NCBI GenBank assembly: GCA_003218735.1
Contig: QHOJ01000006.1
Location: 1-10,582, forward strand
DNA length: 10,582 bases
Direction: 5' to 3'
From: Verrucomicrobiota bacterium
GTDB lineage: Bacteria; Verrucomicrobiota; Verrucomicrobiia; Chthoniobacterales; UBA10450
In this document: positions 1-7,609 of the stretch, in pieces
How positions within the stretch are numbered: position 1 is the first letter of the stretch
Layout: every line of letters starts with the position of its first letter
Program-made: the position numbers and the translations under genes
The notes under the pieces: model-generated
Databases searched by the model: none
What the model was told of the DNA's origin: nothing
The model's input: the letters and a program-made list of their open reading frames with translations, nothing else

Positions 1-214
1 GCAGATCACCCTCAATTTTGAGCTTATTGTTGGTGATGGCGTGAATGATTTCGTTCAATTGCTGTGGGGTAAGATTTTTCGCGCGCAAATTCGGATCGAT
101 ATTCGTCTGCTCGAGGATGCGCTTGGCCGTGCTCAGGCCGATCCCGTAAATGTAGGTGAGCGACGCTTCGATGCGTTTGTCTGCCGGAATTTCAACTCCT
201 AATAATCTTGGCAT
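1..214 (-). CDS. rpsM: 30S ribosomal protein S13, N-terminal part (runs off the window)
   Basis: S13 sits in the head of the small subunit, contacts the P-site tRNA and forms bridges to the large subunit. The first 71 codons are visible, starting MPRLLGVEIPADKRIEASLT and continuing through YIYGIGLSTAKRIL, the family's N-terminal signature, with the helical segment NLTPQQLNEIIHAI after it. The gene is cut by the left edge of the window. The ATG at 214 is the only start that fits the family N-terminus; no clear Shine-Dalgarno precedes it. It lies 53 nt after rpmJ, the widest true spacer in the cluster, and would open the alpha operon (normally rpsM-rpsK-rpsD-rpoA-rplQ). Identification is certain; the remainder of the gene is not seen. 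Confidence 0.97.
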   Translation of the reverse strand, partial: MPRLLGVEIPADKRIEASLTYIYGIGLSTAKRILEQTNIDPNLRAKNLTPQQLNEIIHAITNNKLKIEGDL

Positions 215-224
215 GGGAGATCGT

Positions 225-250
225 TAAAAAAGTTACAAGGTTACAAAGTT
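225..250. repeat. short octamer direct repeat in the rpmJ-rpsM spacer
   Basis: On the plus strand the spacer reads GTTACAAG, GTTACAAA, GTTAAATC: two near-identical octamers followed by a decayed third, close to an A-rich run. On the transcribed strand this gives repeated TTGTAAC. It is the only patterned element in the 53-nt spacer. It may be a slippage-type short tandem repeat; I cannot assign a role. Confidence 0.45.
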
Positions 251-267
251 AAATCGCTAAATAAAAA

Positions 268-381
268 TCATCCCTGGCGCTGTTTATGGCGTGGGTTTTT
301 GCAGATCACGCGCACCACGTTCTTGCGCTTCACGATCTTGCAACTGGCACAAAGTCTTTTTACTGATGGTCGTACTTTCAT
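268..381 (-). CDS. rpmJ: 50S ribosomal protein L36
   Basis: L36 is the smallest protein of the large subunit and helps organise 23S rRNA near the L7/L12 stalk base and A-site finger region. The 37-residue product starts [11 protein letters not shown] and ends [10 protein letters not shown]. It carries the zinc-ribbon ligands Cys11, Cys14, Cys27 and His32, so it is the zinc-binding (C+) type. The ATG at 381 is preceded by a CGCGGA element that could be sequestered in a hairpin (see 384-419). It sits between infA and rpsM, the usual place for rpmJ. Length and sequence match the family exactly. Confidence 0.97.
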   Translation of the reverse strand: MKVRPSVKRLCASCKIVKRKNVVRVICKNPRHKQRQG

Positions 382-383
382 AA

Positions 384-419
384 TCCGCGAAATGGAAAAC
401 GCGGAGACACGTCCGCGTT
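384..419 (-). promoter_or_regulatory. alternative hairpins in the infA-rpmJ spacer
   Basis: The spacer contains AACGCGGA (398-405 on the plus strand) and its exact complement TCCGCGTT (412-419), giving an 8-bp perfect stem with a 6-nt loop. A second TCCGCG at 384-389 can pair with the same CGCGGA at 400-405 (6-bp stem, 10-nt loop). In the RNA the middle UCCGCG can therefore pair either with the upstream or with the downstream CGCGGA, but not both. The downstream copy ends two bases before the rpmJ ATG, so the second pairing would cover its ribosome binding region. No clean U-run follows the first stem, so it is not an obvious intrinsic terminator. Confidence 0.5.
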
Positions 420-420
420 G

Positions 421-639
421 TCACTTTTGGCGAAACGTAATTCGCCCCTTCGACAAATCGTAGGGTGAAATCTCTAGCATAACTTTGTCTCCTGGCAAGA
501 TGCGAATGAAGTGCAGGCGCATTTTTCCTGAAATATGGGCCAGGACGCGGTGGCCATTGGCCAGTTCAACCCGAAACATGGTATTGGGCAGCAGCTCGAC
601 GACCTTGCCTTCTACTTCAATTGCGTCTTTGCGCGCCAT
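421..639 (-). CDS. infA: translation initiation factor IF-1
   Basis: IF-1 is a single S1-like OB-fold that occupies the ribosomal A site during initiation and modulates IF-2 and IF-3. The 72-residue product has the family sequence throughout: [19 protein letters not shown] at the start, then [28 protein letters not shown] and [13 protein letters not shown]. The length equals the family norm. The ATG at 639 is fixed by the conserved N-terminus and lies inside the end of map, so the two genes share 28 nt in different frames; translational coupling is likely. rpmJ follows after a 39-nt spacer containing hairpins. Confidence 0.98.
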   Translation of the reverse strand: MARKDAIEVEGKVVELLPNTMFRVELANGHRVLAHISGKMRLHFIRILPGDKVMLEISPYDLSKGRITFRQK

Positions 640-1388
640 GTCAGGATTTCAGGCTCGTCTTTGGTAATCAAAACAGTGTGCTCAAAATGCGCTGAGGGCA
701 TTCCATCCGCCGTCCGCACCGTCCAGCCATCGTCGAGCAATCGGACGGCAGCCGTGCCCAAATTAATCATTGGCTCGATCGCGAGCGTCATTCCGGCCTT
801 TAATTTCGGGCCGCTCCCGCGTTTGCCGTAATTGGGAATTTGCGGTTCTTCATGCAACTTGCGGCCCACGCCGTGACCGACAAACTCACGTACCACCGAA
901 AACCGGCTGCGCTTCGCTTCGTCCTCAATCTCCGCGCAGATATCGCCGAGGCGAGTGCCTTCGCGGGCTATCCGGATGGCCCGCTCCAGCGCAGTCTCGG
1001 TCACGCGCAATAGTTGATCGATGCGTTCTTCAACCATCCCGACCGGCACCGTGGTTGCAGTGTCGCCCACCCAACCGTCCTCGATCACTCCAATATCGAG
1101 CTTCACGATATCGCCGTATTGAATCCGGCGCTGGCTCGCGATGCCGTGCACAACTTCATCATTGAGCGAAATGCAAATGTTCCCGGGGAAAACCCGGTGC
1201 CCAAGCCGATAACCCAGGAACGCGCTTTTCACGTTTGCCTCTTGCATGAAATCGGCGGCCGCTTCGTCGACCTCCTTCGTTGTAATTCCAGGGCGGACAA
1301 GCTCGCTGACACGATCGAGAATGTCGCTCGCAGTGCGGCAGGCTTGCCGCATCTTTTCGATTTCTCTCGCGCTTTTGATCGGAATCAT
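612..1388 (-). CDS. map: methionine aminopeptidase, type I
   Basis: This cytosolic dimetal enzyme removes the initiator methionine from nascent proteins once deformylase has acted. The 258-residue product is the length of the compact type Ia form with no N-terminal zinc finger. All metal and catalytic residues are present: His81, Asp98 (KLDIG), Asp109 (GDTA), His172 (GHGVG), His179 (LHEEP), Glu205 (AIEPM) and Glu236 (FEHTV). The start ATG overlaps the adk stop as ATGA, the typical coupling arrangement. At the other end the last 28 nt overlap infA, and the C-terminus WRAKTQLK is encoded by the infA start region. The position after adk in the spc operon is common in many phyla. Confidence 0.97.
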   Translation of the reverse strand: MIPIKSAREIEKMRQACRTASDILDRVSELVRPGITTKEVDEAAADFMQEANVKSAFLGYRLGHRVFPGNICISLNDEVVHGIASQRRIQYGDIVKLDIGVIEDGWVGDTATTVPVGMVEERIDQLLRVTETALERAIRIAREGTRLGDICAEIEDEAKRSRFSVVREFVGHGVGRKLHEEPQIPNYGKRGSGPKLKAGMTLAIEPMINLGTAAVRLLDDGWTVRTADGMPSAHFEHTVLITKDEPEILTWRAKTQLK

Positions 1389-2047
1389 GCGGGCGCCTTT
1401 TTGTCCTCGATCAGGCGCGAGACATCGGCAAAGACCGCTTCACGATCGCGGTTGCCGTCGATCCGGTGCAAGATCGACATCTTCTGATAAAATGATGCGA
1501 GGGGTTGGGTCTTGGTCTCAAATTCCGAGAGTCGGTGTTGCAGAACAGTCACGTCATCATCATTTCGGCGCACCAGAGGTCCGTCGCAATAAGGACAAAC
1601 CGGGCGCTCCGCGAATTTGGCGCTCTTGACGCTGGTGGTGAAGCCGCAGGCGCCGCATTGGAGGCGGCCCGAAATACGGTCGCGAACAGTCTGCTCCGAA
1701 ACTTCGAGCCAAATCGCCAAATCGAGCGCCGTCCGCAACCGTGCCAGAATCGACATTAAACTCTCGGCCTGTGGCAGGGTTCGGGGAAACCCATCAAACA
1801 CAAATCCATGGCCGCCGTGCAAGCGCAGCCAGTCCTCAATTAGTCCGATAATAATTTTGTCCGAAACCAGACCGCCGTGCTGGATGACGTCAGCGGTCTC
1901 TTCACCCAAAGGCGTCCCGAGGTCTTTCTCGCGCCGCAAAATCGCGCCCGGCGAAGTTACGGGAATACCGAATTGGCGCGTAATCATTTCCGCCTGGGTC
2001 CCTTTTCCAGAACCGGGCGCGCCCAGAAGAACGAGTCGTCTTTTCAC
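1385..2047 (-). CDS. adk: adenylate kinase (zinc-type LID)
   Basis: Adenylate kinase converts ATP and AMP to two ADP in the cytosol. In the 220-residue product the P-loop GAPGSGKGTQ lies at residues 9-18, followed by FDGFPRTLPQAE (Asp85, Arg89), GRL (Arg128), the LID domain at about 128-164, and Arg161 and Arg172. The LID has four cysteines, Cys131, Cys134, Cys151 and Cys154, in two CxxC pairs, indicating structural zinc. The AMP-site motif normally STGDMLR reads SPGAILR here (residues 32-38): the Thr and Asp are replaced but the arginine is kept. The GTG start at 2047 directly follows the secY TAG with no spacer; no better start exists. It ends in a four-base overlap with map. Confidence 0.96.
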   Translation of the reverse strand: MKRRLVLLGAPGSGKGTQAEMITRQFGIPVTSPGAILRREKDLGTPLGEETADVIQHGGLVSDKIIIGLIEDWLRLHGGHGFVFDGFPRTLPQAESLMSILARLRTALDLAIWLEVSEQTVRDRISGRLQCGACGFTTSVKSAKFAERPVCPYCDGPLVRRNDDDVTVLQHRLSEFETKTQPLASFYQKMSILHRIDGNRDREAVFADVSRLIEDKKAPA

Positions 2048-3553
2048 CTATCGACCGTAAAGGAAAATGGCGACGCCGGCGATAACGAGCGCCGCGATAC
2101 CGACGTAGAGCCACATGAGCGTGCCGCCAGCGGCCGCTTCCCCGCGGCTATAGGAAGCACGATCGAACGATCGCCCGCGGATGCGGCCCTTGCGCAAAAA
2201 GCCATCGTAATGTCGCTGAATTAAATGCGTTTCCACCTGTCGCATGGTGTCGAGCATGACGCCGACAATAATCAACAGGCTCGTGCCGCCGAAAAACTGC
2301 GCGGTGATCGTGGGAACGTTTAGTCCCTGGCTCATAAGGCTGGGCAGAACCGCGATCAAAGTAAGAAAAATCGCGCCCGCGAACGTGAGCCGCGTCATGG
2401 TGAAATCAAGAAAGTCGGCAGTCGGTTTCCCAGGCCGGACGCCGGGAATGTAACCGCCGTATTTCTTCAGATCGTCGGCGATTTGCGAGGGTTGAAACTG
2501 AGTGGCGACCCAAAAATAACTGAAAAAGAAAATCATCCCTGCGAGAACGACGTAATGCGGCCAGCCGTTGGAAAGCGCGCTGGCGATCTTGGCAGCGGTC
2601 GGACTGTTCTTAAATGCAAAGCCAACGATCGTGGTCGGAAAGAGTAGTAGCGCCCAGGCGAAGATAATCGGCATCACGCCCGCATAATTCACTTTCAAGG
2701 GCATGTACTGCGTCTGGCCGCCGTACATTTTTCGCCCTACCACGCGCTTGGCGTACTGCACTGTGATCTTCCGCACGCCTTGCGTAATCGTGATCACCGC
2801 CGCGATGACAATGATCAGGAACAACACCAGCAACACTAGGACCATTGGATTCACCTGGCTCGACCCCGTCTGCGCTGAAGGCACAAAGGTCTTCCATGCT
2901 TGGGCCAGCGCAGCCGGCAGACGAGCGACGATGCCAATAGTGATGATCAGCGAAATTCCGTTGCCGATCCCGCGCTCGGTAATTTGGTCGCCAAGCCACA
3001 TCAGAAAAAGTGTGCCGGTCGTTAGGGAGATCACCGTTACGATTCGAAATGTCCAGCCAAGATCATCGACCAATGGAATGCCGAGGCTTCTGATTGTGTC
3101 GGTGATTCCCGGCAGCATCGTGTGGTACGATTCCGGATGCTGAAATGACAGCGCCAGCAGGTAACCCTGGAAAATGCAGAGAAATACCGTGGTGTAGCGC
3201 GTCAACTGCATGATTTTTTGCCGCCCGCCATCTTCGCGCGCCATCCTGCCGAGCTGCGGGATAACTGCGGTGAGCAGCTGCATCATGATCGATGCGCTGA
3301 TGTAAGGCATAATGCCCAGAGAAAAGATCGCACAATTTTCCAGCGCACCGCCGCTGAATAAATTGAAAAGCGCCGCGACGCCGCCTCCAGTTTTATCAGA
3401 TGCAGTGCGGAACCATTCCTGCAAGACCGCCTGATTGACTCCTGGCGTCGTGATCGCTGCGCCTAAACGCACAATCACAATCACAGCCAGCGTAAACAAA
3501 ATGCGCCGGCGCAATTCCGGTATCTTGACCGTGTTTAGAAACGCCGAAACCAT
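2048..3553 (-). CDS. secY: preprotein translocase subunit SecY with C-terminal extension
   Basis: SecY forms the protein-conducting channel of the inner membrane with SecE and SecG. The 501-residue protein has the expected hydrophobic segments, beginning ILFTLAVIVIVRLGAAITTP (18-37), then the plug and TM2 region with LGIMPYISASIMMQLL (79-94), GNGISLIIT in TM5 (197-205), the cytoplasmic loop with GGQTQYMPLKVN, and QPSQIADDLKKYGGYIPGVRPG (354-375), the ribosome- and SecA-facing loop. The usual end, RHYDGFLRKGRIRGR, is at 447-461, but about 40 further residues follow, including a hydrophobic stretch at 480-499 that looks like an added membrane span. It lies 31 nt after rplO and abuts adk. Confidence 0.97.
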   Translation of the reverse strand: MVSAFLNTVKIPELRRRILFTLAVIVIVRLGAAITTPGVNQAVLQEWFRTASDKTGGGVAALFNLFSGGALENCAIFSLGIMPYISASIMMQLLTAVIPQLGRMAREDGGRQKIMQLTRYTTVFLCIFQGYLLALSFQHPESYHTMLPGITDTIRSLGIPLVDDLGWTFRIVTVISLTTGTLFLMWLGDQITERGIGNGISLIITIGIVARLPAALAQAWKTFVPSAQTGSSQVNPMVLVLLVLFLIIVIAAVITITQGVRKITVQYAKRVVGRKMYGGQTQYMPLKVNYAGVMPIIFAWALLLFPTTIVGFAFKNSPTAAKIASALSNGWPHYVVLAGMIFFFSYFWVATQFQPSQIADDLKKYGGYIPGVRPGKPTADFLDFTMTRLTFAGAIFLTLIAVLPSLMSQGLNVPTITAQFFGGTSLLIIVGVMLDTMRQVETHLIQRHYDGFLRKGRIRGRSFDRASYSRGEAAAGGTLMWLYVGIAALVIAGVAIFLYGR

Positions 3554-3584
3554 TCGCTAAATCTGGAGCAAGTTCTGCGAGCGG

Positions 3585-4190
3585 CTAGCTCTCCCGCGAT
3601 GTTTTCTTTTTTGCCCGCGGCTTCGATTTACCCGCTTTTGCCTTCGACGCTTTGATTGCACTCGGCCTCTCTCGCGCGTCCTCCGATGTTAGATCGACAT
3701 TGTCCACCGGGGCGGATTCACTTTGCACTCGGCGATCGTCCCGCAGTCGCGGGATGATTGTTCCGCCAGCCTTCTCAATTTTTTCTCGCGCGGCCGCGCT
3801 AACTTTATCGGCTTCCACGGTCAGGCCATGCTTTAATTCGCCGCCGCCCAAAATTTTTATGCCGACAAAATGACCGCGGACAAGCTTCGATTCGCGCAGC
3901 AGTTGTTCGCTTACAACCGTGCCGGCCTTGAATTCATTGAGATCGTCAAGATTCACAATGGCGTAGTTCTTGTGGAAGGCAGCGTTGTTAAATCCGCGTT
4001 TTGGCAATCGCCGGATCAGCGGCATCTGTCCACCTTCAAACCCGAGACGAATGCTTCCGCCGGAGCGCGCTTTTTGCCCTTTGTGGCCTTTACCGCTCGT
4101 TTTTCCGTGTCCGGAGCTCTCACCACAGCCCAGGCGTTTGACGCGATGACGCGAACCCGGACGGGGCCGGAAGTTATGAAGACGCATCAT
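3585..4190 (-). CDS. rplO: 50S ribosomal protein L15 with basic C-terminal tail
   Basis: L15 is a late-assembling protein that threads through 23S rRNA. The N-terminal glycine-rich region is typical: [19 protein letters not shown] (22-40), [18 protein letters not shown] (50-67), and the C-terminal globular part ends near AGGTIIPR (141-148). The 201-residue length exceeds the usual 145-150: residues 150-201 form an acidic/serine stretch followed by a Lys-rich tail. The gene opens with two consecutive ATGs, at 4190 and 4187. The first overlaps the rpsE stop as ATGA; the second gives the commoner N-terminus MRLHNF. An AAGGGTGAG sequence upstream gives a good ribosome binding site for either. rpmD, normally just before rplO, is absent. 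Confidence 0.96.
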   Translation of the reverse strand: MMRLHNFRPRPGSRHRVKRLGCGESSGHGKTSGKGHKGQKARSGGSIRLGFEGGQMPLIRRLPKRGFNNAAFHKNYAIVNLDDLNEFKAGTVVSEQLLRESKLVRGHFVGIKILGGGELKHGLTVEADKVSAAAREKIEKAGGTIIPRLRDDRRVQSESAPVDNVDLTSEDARERPSAIKASKAKAGKSKPRAKKKTSRES

Positions 4191-4738
4191 GACTGCTCAC
4201 CCTTTCCGTCGCCAGCTCGAATCCCGCGCACTTTGAAAATTTCGTCACGCCGGCGTAAACCCCGGAGCGCTTCAATCGTGGCTTTGACCACGTTTGCGTG
4301 ATTGCTTGAGCCAAGCGATTTCGCGAGCACATCGCGAATCCCAGCTGCTTCGACCACCGCGCGCACTCCGCCACCAGCAATTACACCAGTCCCCGGTGAA
4401 GCTGGTCGCAACAAAACGCGGCCACCGCCGTACTCGCCGATCGTCTCGTGCGGAATCGTATTTTCGCGCAACGAAACCTTTTCCATCGATTTGCGCGCCG
4501 CCTCAGAGGCTTTGCGAATCGCTTCGGAGACTTCGTTCGCCTTGCCAAATCCGCAGCCGACTTTTCCATCGTGATCGCCCGCCACGATTAAGGCGCTGAA
4601 ACTAAACCGCCGGCCGCCTTTTACCACTTTCGCGCAGCGATTGATGAAAACGACTTTCTCAGTCGTGTCGCCCCTTGCTGCGGGAGTTCTATCGATATTA
4701 CGCGAGTCTGGTCGCCTGCCTGAAGATGTTTGTGCCAT
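4187..4738 (-). CDS. rpsE: 30S ribosomal protein S5
   Basis: S5 acts in decoding fidelity, helicase activity at the mRNA entry tunnel and 16S rRNA assembly. The 183-residue product has the double-stranded RNA binding N-terminal domain with [18 protein letters not shown] (33-50) and [20 protein letters not shown] (58-77), then the C-terminal domain with [20 protein letters not shown] (104-123) and the family end [13 protein letters not shown]. The first 25 residues are a family-typical variable leader. The ATG at 4738 lies 3 nt after the rplR stop. The gene overlaps rplO directly; no L30 gene lies between. Confidence 0.97.
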   Translation of the reverse strand: MAQTSSGRRPDSRNIDRTPAARGDTTEKVVFINRCAKVVKGGRRFSFSALIVAGDHDGKVGCGFGKANEVSEAIRKASEAARKSMEKVSLRENTIPHETIGEYGGGRVLLRPASPGTGVIAGGGVRAVVEAAGIRDVLAKSLGSSNHANVVKATIEALRGLRRRDEIFKVRGIRAGDGKGEQS

Positions 4739-4741
4739 GAA

Positions 4742-5104
4742 TTAAAACTTTAAACCGCCCGCTCGCGCCGCATCCGCCAAAGCTTTCACTTTCCCGTGAT
4801 AAAGGAACCCGCCTCGATCAAAAACAACTCGATCAACTTTCTTCGCCAGCAAACGCTCGGCAATTAGCTTCCCGATTTGTTCGGCGGCAGCGCGATTGGC
4901 CGCGGATTTATTCTTTTCGGTTGAGGCATCCGCGGGAGTCGATGCCGCAGCCAGCGTGCGACCAGCGTCGTCATCGATCACCTGCGCATAAACATGTTTA
5001 CCGGAAAAATGAACCGCAAGCCGGGGCCGCTCCGCTGTGCCGGTGACTCTTTTCCTGATCCGCTGATGGACGCGCTGACGCGCGAGCTTACGAGTCGTCA
5101 CCAT
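4742..5104 (-). CDS. rplR: 50S ribosomal protein L18
   Basis: L18 binds 5S rRNA with L5 and helps load it on the large subunit. The 120-residue product has a basic N-terminal tail ([16 protein letters not shown]), the core [20 protein letters not shown], and the hallmark end [19 protein letters not shown] followed by GGLKF. The ATG at 5104 is two bases after the rplF stop with no clear Shine-Dalgarno, so coupling to rplF is likely. Length and order (rplF-rplR-rpsE) are standard. Confidence 0.97.
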   Translation of the reverse strand: MVTTRKLARQRVHQRIRKRVTGTAERPRLAVHFSGKHVYAQVIDDDAGRTLAAASTPADASTEKNKSAANRAAAEQIGKLIAERLLAKKVDRVVFDRGGFLYHGKVKALADAARAGGLKF

Positions 5105-5106
5105 AT

Positions 5107-5646
5107 TTACTGGACGGTTTTGCCTTCCTTGCGACGAACCTGCTCGCCTGCGTAACGGACGCCTTTGCCCTTGTACGGTTCGGGCGGATAGAAACGGCGT
5201 ATGTCAGCTGCCACCTGGCCAACTAATTTCTTGTCGATGCCCTGGATGTTGATCTTGGTATTGTCTGTAACAGTAATTTTAATCTCCTTTGGAATCGAAA
5301 ATGGGATCGGATGCGAAAAACCGAGACTCAAGTTGAGTGTCGATCCTTGCACCGCGGCCTTAAAACCGACTCCTTCGATCTCAAGCTGTTTGGAGAAGCC
5401 TTCGCTGACCCCCTGCACCATATTGTGCACGAGGCTTCGCGAAAGTCCGTGCAACGCTTTCGCGCTGCGCGTCTCTGCTGCGCGCAGGACTGAAACGCGA
5501 TTATCTTTCACACTCGCCGTGATGTCGCGCGGCAGTCTCCAGCTCAACTTCCCTTTTGGTCCTTCAACTGAGACCGCTCCGTCATTATCGATGTTGACTT
5601 TGACTTTCTCGGGAATCTCGACCGCTTTATTTCCGATTCGTGACAT
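5107..5646 (-). CDS. rplF: 50S ribosomal protein L6
   Basis: L6 is a two-domain protein near the sarcin-ricin loop and stalk base. The 179-residue product begins [17 protein letters not shown], has a middle segment [18 protein letters not shown], and ends with the family signature [18 protein letters not shown] followed by KEGKT. The frame stays open upstream to 5775, but that would add 43 residues encoded inside rpsH and unlike any L6; the ATG at 5646, four bases after the rpsH stop, matches the conserved N-terminus and is chosen. Confidence 0.97.
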   Translation of the reverse strand: MSRIGNKAVEIPEKVKVNIDNDGAVSVEGPKGKLSWRLPRDITASVKDNRVSVLRAAETRSAKALHGLSRSLVHNMVQGVSEGFSKQLEIEGVGFKAAVQGSTLNLSLGFSHPIPFSIPKEIKITVTDNTKINIQGIDKKLVGQVAADIRRFYPPEPYKGKGVRYAGEQVRRKEGKTVQ

Positions 5647-5650
5647 AAAA

Positions 5651-6049
5651 TTACCAAACGTAGGCGAGCAATTCGCCGCCAACCTTTTGTTTTCTCGCTT
5701 CGCGCCCCGATAAAACACCGCGCGACGTGGACAGAATCGCCAATCCCATTCCACCAAGCACCCGTGGGATTTCATCCGCGCCCACGTACCGGCGCAATCC
5801 CGGCCGGCTCACTCGTCGCAGGCCGGCAATGGCGCTCGTCCGGTTGGCCAATTTGTTGGTGATTTTAATACGGGGATGCGCAGCGCTCGTGTCGATCGAA
5901 TAGTCGGAAATGTAGCCTTCATCCTTCAAGATGCGTGCAAGCTCCGCCTTGATCTTCGAGTACGGAACAAACATCTCGGTCTTTTGCGCACGTGTGCTAT
6001 TGCGGACACGCGCCAAAAAGTCGGCAATGGGATCAGTAACAGTGCTCAT
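5651..6049 (-). CDS. rpsH: 30S ribosomal protein S8
   Basis: S8 is a primary 16S rRNA binding protein of the central domain and, in E. coli, the translational repressor of the spc operon. The 132-residue product begins MSTVTDPIADFLARVRNS and ends with the diagnostic STSRGVLSGREARKQKVGGE stretch followed by LLAYVW. The ATG overlaps the rplE stop as ATGA. In many bacteria rpsN (S14) lies between rplE and rpsH; here the genes overlap, so S14 must be encoded elsewhere. I did not find an obvious S8-type rRNA mimic, but none was folded. Confidence 0.97.
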   Translation of the reverse strand: MSTVTDPIADFLARVRNSTRAQKTEMFVPYSKIKAELARILKDEGYISDYSIDTSAAHPRIKITNKLANRTSAIAGLRRVSRPGLRRYVGADEIPRVLGGMGLAILSTSRGVLSGREARKQKVGGELLAYVW

Positions 6050-6624
6050 GTGAGTGAGGCAGCTTGCGCGGGCTTTCGCACCCGGTCGCTGAACGGCATA
6101 CCCATTTCGCTCAAGAGCGATTTGGCTTCTTCATCCGTTTGTGCCGTGGTGACAATTGTAACATCAAATCCGATGTTGCGCTTGATTTTATCGAGCTCCA
6201 CTTCGGGAAAAATCGATTGATCGGAGATGCCGAGTGTGTAGTTGCCGTGCTTGTCAAAACAGCGGGAAGACACGCCGCGAAAATCGCGAATGCGCGGGAG
6301 CGCTGCTTTAATGAAGCGCTCGAGAAATTCGTACATGCGCTCACCACGCAAGGTTACTTTTGCGCCAATCGCTTGCGCCTTTCGCAGTTTGAAATTGGAA
6401 ATGCTTTTCTTGGCAAGCGTTTCAACCGGTCGCTGGCCTGTGATCAAGGCCAGTTCCGCCTTGGCTTCCTCCAGCGCCTGTTTCACGTCCGATTGGGAGC
6501 CGACGGAGGTGTTGATCACGACCTTCTCCACCTTCGGAATCTGGTGAACGTTTTTATAGCTGTGCTGCTTTTGCAGCGCCGGCATTACACGCTCTCTGTA
6601 ATCGCGATAAAATTCGTTATTCAT
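6046..6624 (-). CDS. rplE: 50S ribosomal protein L5
   Basis: L5 binds 5S rRNA and contacts the P-site tRNA and S13. The 192-residue product has the family blocks IPKVEKVVINTSVG (29-42), the GQRPVETLAKKSISNFKLR region, GAKVTLRGERMYEFLERFI and DFRGVSSRCFDKHGNYTLGI, with the C-terminal TDEEAKSLLSEMGMPF. About ten extra residues (VRKPAQAASLT) follow the usual end. The ATG overlaps the rplX stop as ATGA, and the gene ends in the same kind of overlap with rpsH. Confidence 0.97.
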   Translation of the reverse strand: MNNEFYRDYRERVMPALQKQHSYKNVHQIPKVEKVVINTSVGSQSDVKQALEEAKAELALITGQRPVETLAKKSISNFKLRKAQAIGAKVTLRGERMYEFLERFIKAALPRIRDFRGVSSRCFDKHGNYTLGISDQSIFPEVELDKIKRNIGFDVTIVTTAQTDEEAKSLLSEMGMPFSDRVRKPAQAASLT

Positions 6625-6929
6625 TTCTCAGTCGACCGGCTTTTCTTCTTCTCTTTTTTCGTTTTCGATTCCGCGCCTTTCACCGGCTTTCCATCCCGCT
6701 CGATCAATTTCACGTTGGAAATGTGAATCGGACCTTCGCGCTCCGCGATCTTGCCACTCGGGTTGTCCTGTGATTTCCGGAGGTGTTTCTTGATAATTCG
6801 CACTCCTTCAACCAGTACACGCTGCTTCTGCGGAAGCACCGCCAGGATTTTCCCCGAGGAACCTCGAAAATTCCCTGAGATCACTTCCACGTGGTCACCT
6901 TTCTTTACGTGACACTTGATCCGGTTCAT
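6621..6929 (-). CDS. rplX: 50S ribosomal protein L24
   Basis: L24 is an assembly initiator of the large subunit near the exit tunnel. The 102-residue product has the KOW motif at the N-terminus, [20 protein letters not shown] (8-27), then [20 protein letters not shown] and [11 protein letters not shown]. The end, from about residue 85, is a Lys/Ser/Glu-rich tail. The ATG overlaps the rplN stop, and a GGAGG lies four bases upstream of it, one of the strongest ribosome binding sites in the window. Confidence 0.97.
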   Translation of the reverse strand: MNRIKCHVKKGDHVEVISGNFRGSSGKILAVLPQKQRVLVEGVRIIKKHLRKSQDNPSGKIAEREGPIHISNVKLIERDGKPVKGAESKTKKEKKKSRSTEK

Positions 6930-7291
6930 AAAACCTCCGGAGCAAGCGAGACAATTTTCATAAATTTGCGCTCGCGCAATTCACGCGCCACCGGCCCAAA
7001 AATGCGCGTGCCGCGCGGATTCAAATCTTTATCGATAATCACGATTGCATTATTGTCGAAGCGCAGCAGAGAGCCATCCTCGCGCCGGATCGGTTGCTTC
7101 GTGCGAACCAGAACAGCACGCACCACCTCGCCTTTTTTTACTGTCCCGGTCGCGCTCGCTTCTGTCACGTTCGCCGTGATCACATCGCCGATCCGGGCAT
7201 AAAGGGTTGATTTGCCGATCACCCCGATCATCGTTGCCTTCCGGGCGCCGCTGTTGTCGGCCACATCAAGTCTGGATCGAATTTGGACCAT
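6926..7291 (-). CDS. rplN: 50S ribosomal protein L14
   Basis: L14 sits at the subunit interface and contributes to intersubunit bridges with 16S rRNA. The 121-residue product shows the family sequence: [68 protein letters not shown] and [20 protein letters not shown]. Length is standard. It is the first spc-operon gene in E. coli; here it follows rpsQ by only 11 nt, too short for a promoter, so S10 and spc appear to be one unit. Confidence 0.98.
   Translation of the reverse strand: MVQIRSRLDVADNSGARKATMIGVIGKSTLYARIGDVITANVTEASATGTVKKGEVVRAVLVRTKQPIRREDGSLLRFDNNAIVIIDKDLNPRGTRIFGPVARELRERKFMKIVSLAPEVL
6934..6938 (-). promoter_or_regulatory. strong Shine-Dalgarno for rplX inside rplN
   Basis: GGAGG lies in the last sense codons of rplN, four bases before the rplX ATG at 6929. 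Most genes here lack such a site, so rplX probably initiates independently as well as by coupling. The spacing is somewhat short. Confidence 0.6.
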
Positions 7292-7302
7292 AAGATCGAG
7301 AA

Positions 7303-7605
7303 CTACTTCTGGACAACTTCCACCAATCGCCAGCGCTTTAGCTTGCTCAAAGGCCGCGTTTCCATGATGCGGACCGTGTCGCCAGTTTTCGCCTTGCTCT
7401 CCTCGTCATGCGCATAAAACTTTTTCATCTGGTTGACGATTTTGCCGAACTTCGGGTGCGGTACGCGCGTGACCGTCCTCACGACGATCGTCTTGTTCAT
7501 GCTGCTCGAAATCACTTCACCGGTGCGCGTCTTCCGCGAACCGCGCGTCACGGATGCCGGCAGTGGCGGCGGTTTGGGAAGTGCTTGGTCGTCTTGTTCG
7601 GCCAT
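7303..7605 (-). CDS. rpsQ: 30S ribosomal protein S17 with N-terminal extension
   Basis: S17 is a primary 16S rRNA binding OB-fold protein. The 100-residue product carries the core from about residue 24: [51 protein letters not shown] and [17 protein letters not shown]. The first 23 residues are an unusual acidic and Pro-rich leader ([13 protein letters not shown]). The ATG at 7605 lies four bases after the rpmC stop and is the only ATG before the core; a start nearer the core is not available. E. coli S17 is 84 residues. Confidence 0.96.
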   Translation of the reverse strand: MAEQDDQALPKPPPLPASVTRGSRKTRTGEVISSSMNKTIVVRTVTRVPHPKFGKIVNQMKKFYAHDEESKAKTGDTVRIMETRPLSKLKRWRLVEVVQK

Positions 7606-7609
7606 AAAT

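Noticed and set aside
215..267. A promoter for the alpha operon
   Set aside because: The spacer is AT-rich and contains TTGTAA- and TAACTTTG-like strings, but the octamer repeat itself creates them and no convincing pair of boxes at proper spacing is seen.
398..419. Intrinsic terminator after infA
   Set aside because: The stem is good, but the following bases UUUUCCAUUU are not a continuous U-run and essential genes follow in the same operon.
1014..1487. 157-codon plus-strand frame
   Set aside because: Antisense to map and adk, whose catalytic residues are all intact on the other strand.
3554..3584. Regulatory element in the rplO-secY spacer
   Set aside because: Only a four-base stem (GAGC/GCTC) and a GCTAGC palindrome are present; nothing beyond chance.
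5647..5775. N-terminal extension of rplF
   Set aside because: The extra 43 residues lie within rpsH and do not resemble L6; MSRIGNK at 5646 is the conserved start.
6064..6726. 220-codon open frame on the plus strand
   Set aside because: It is antisense to rplE and the end of rplX, both clearly conserved genes, and shows no family resemblance.
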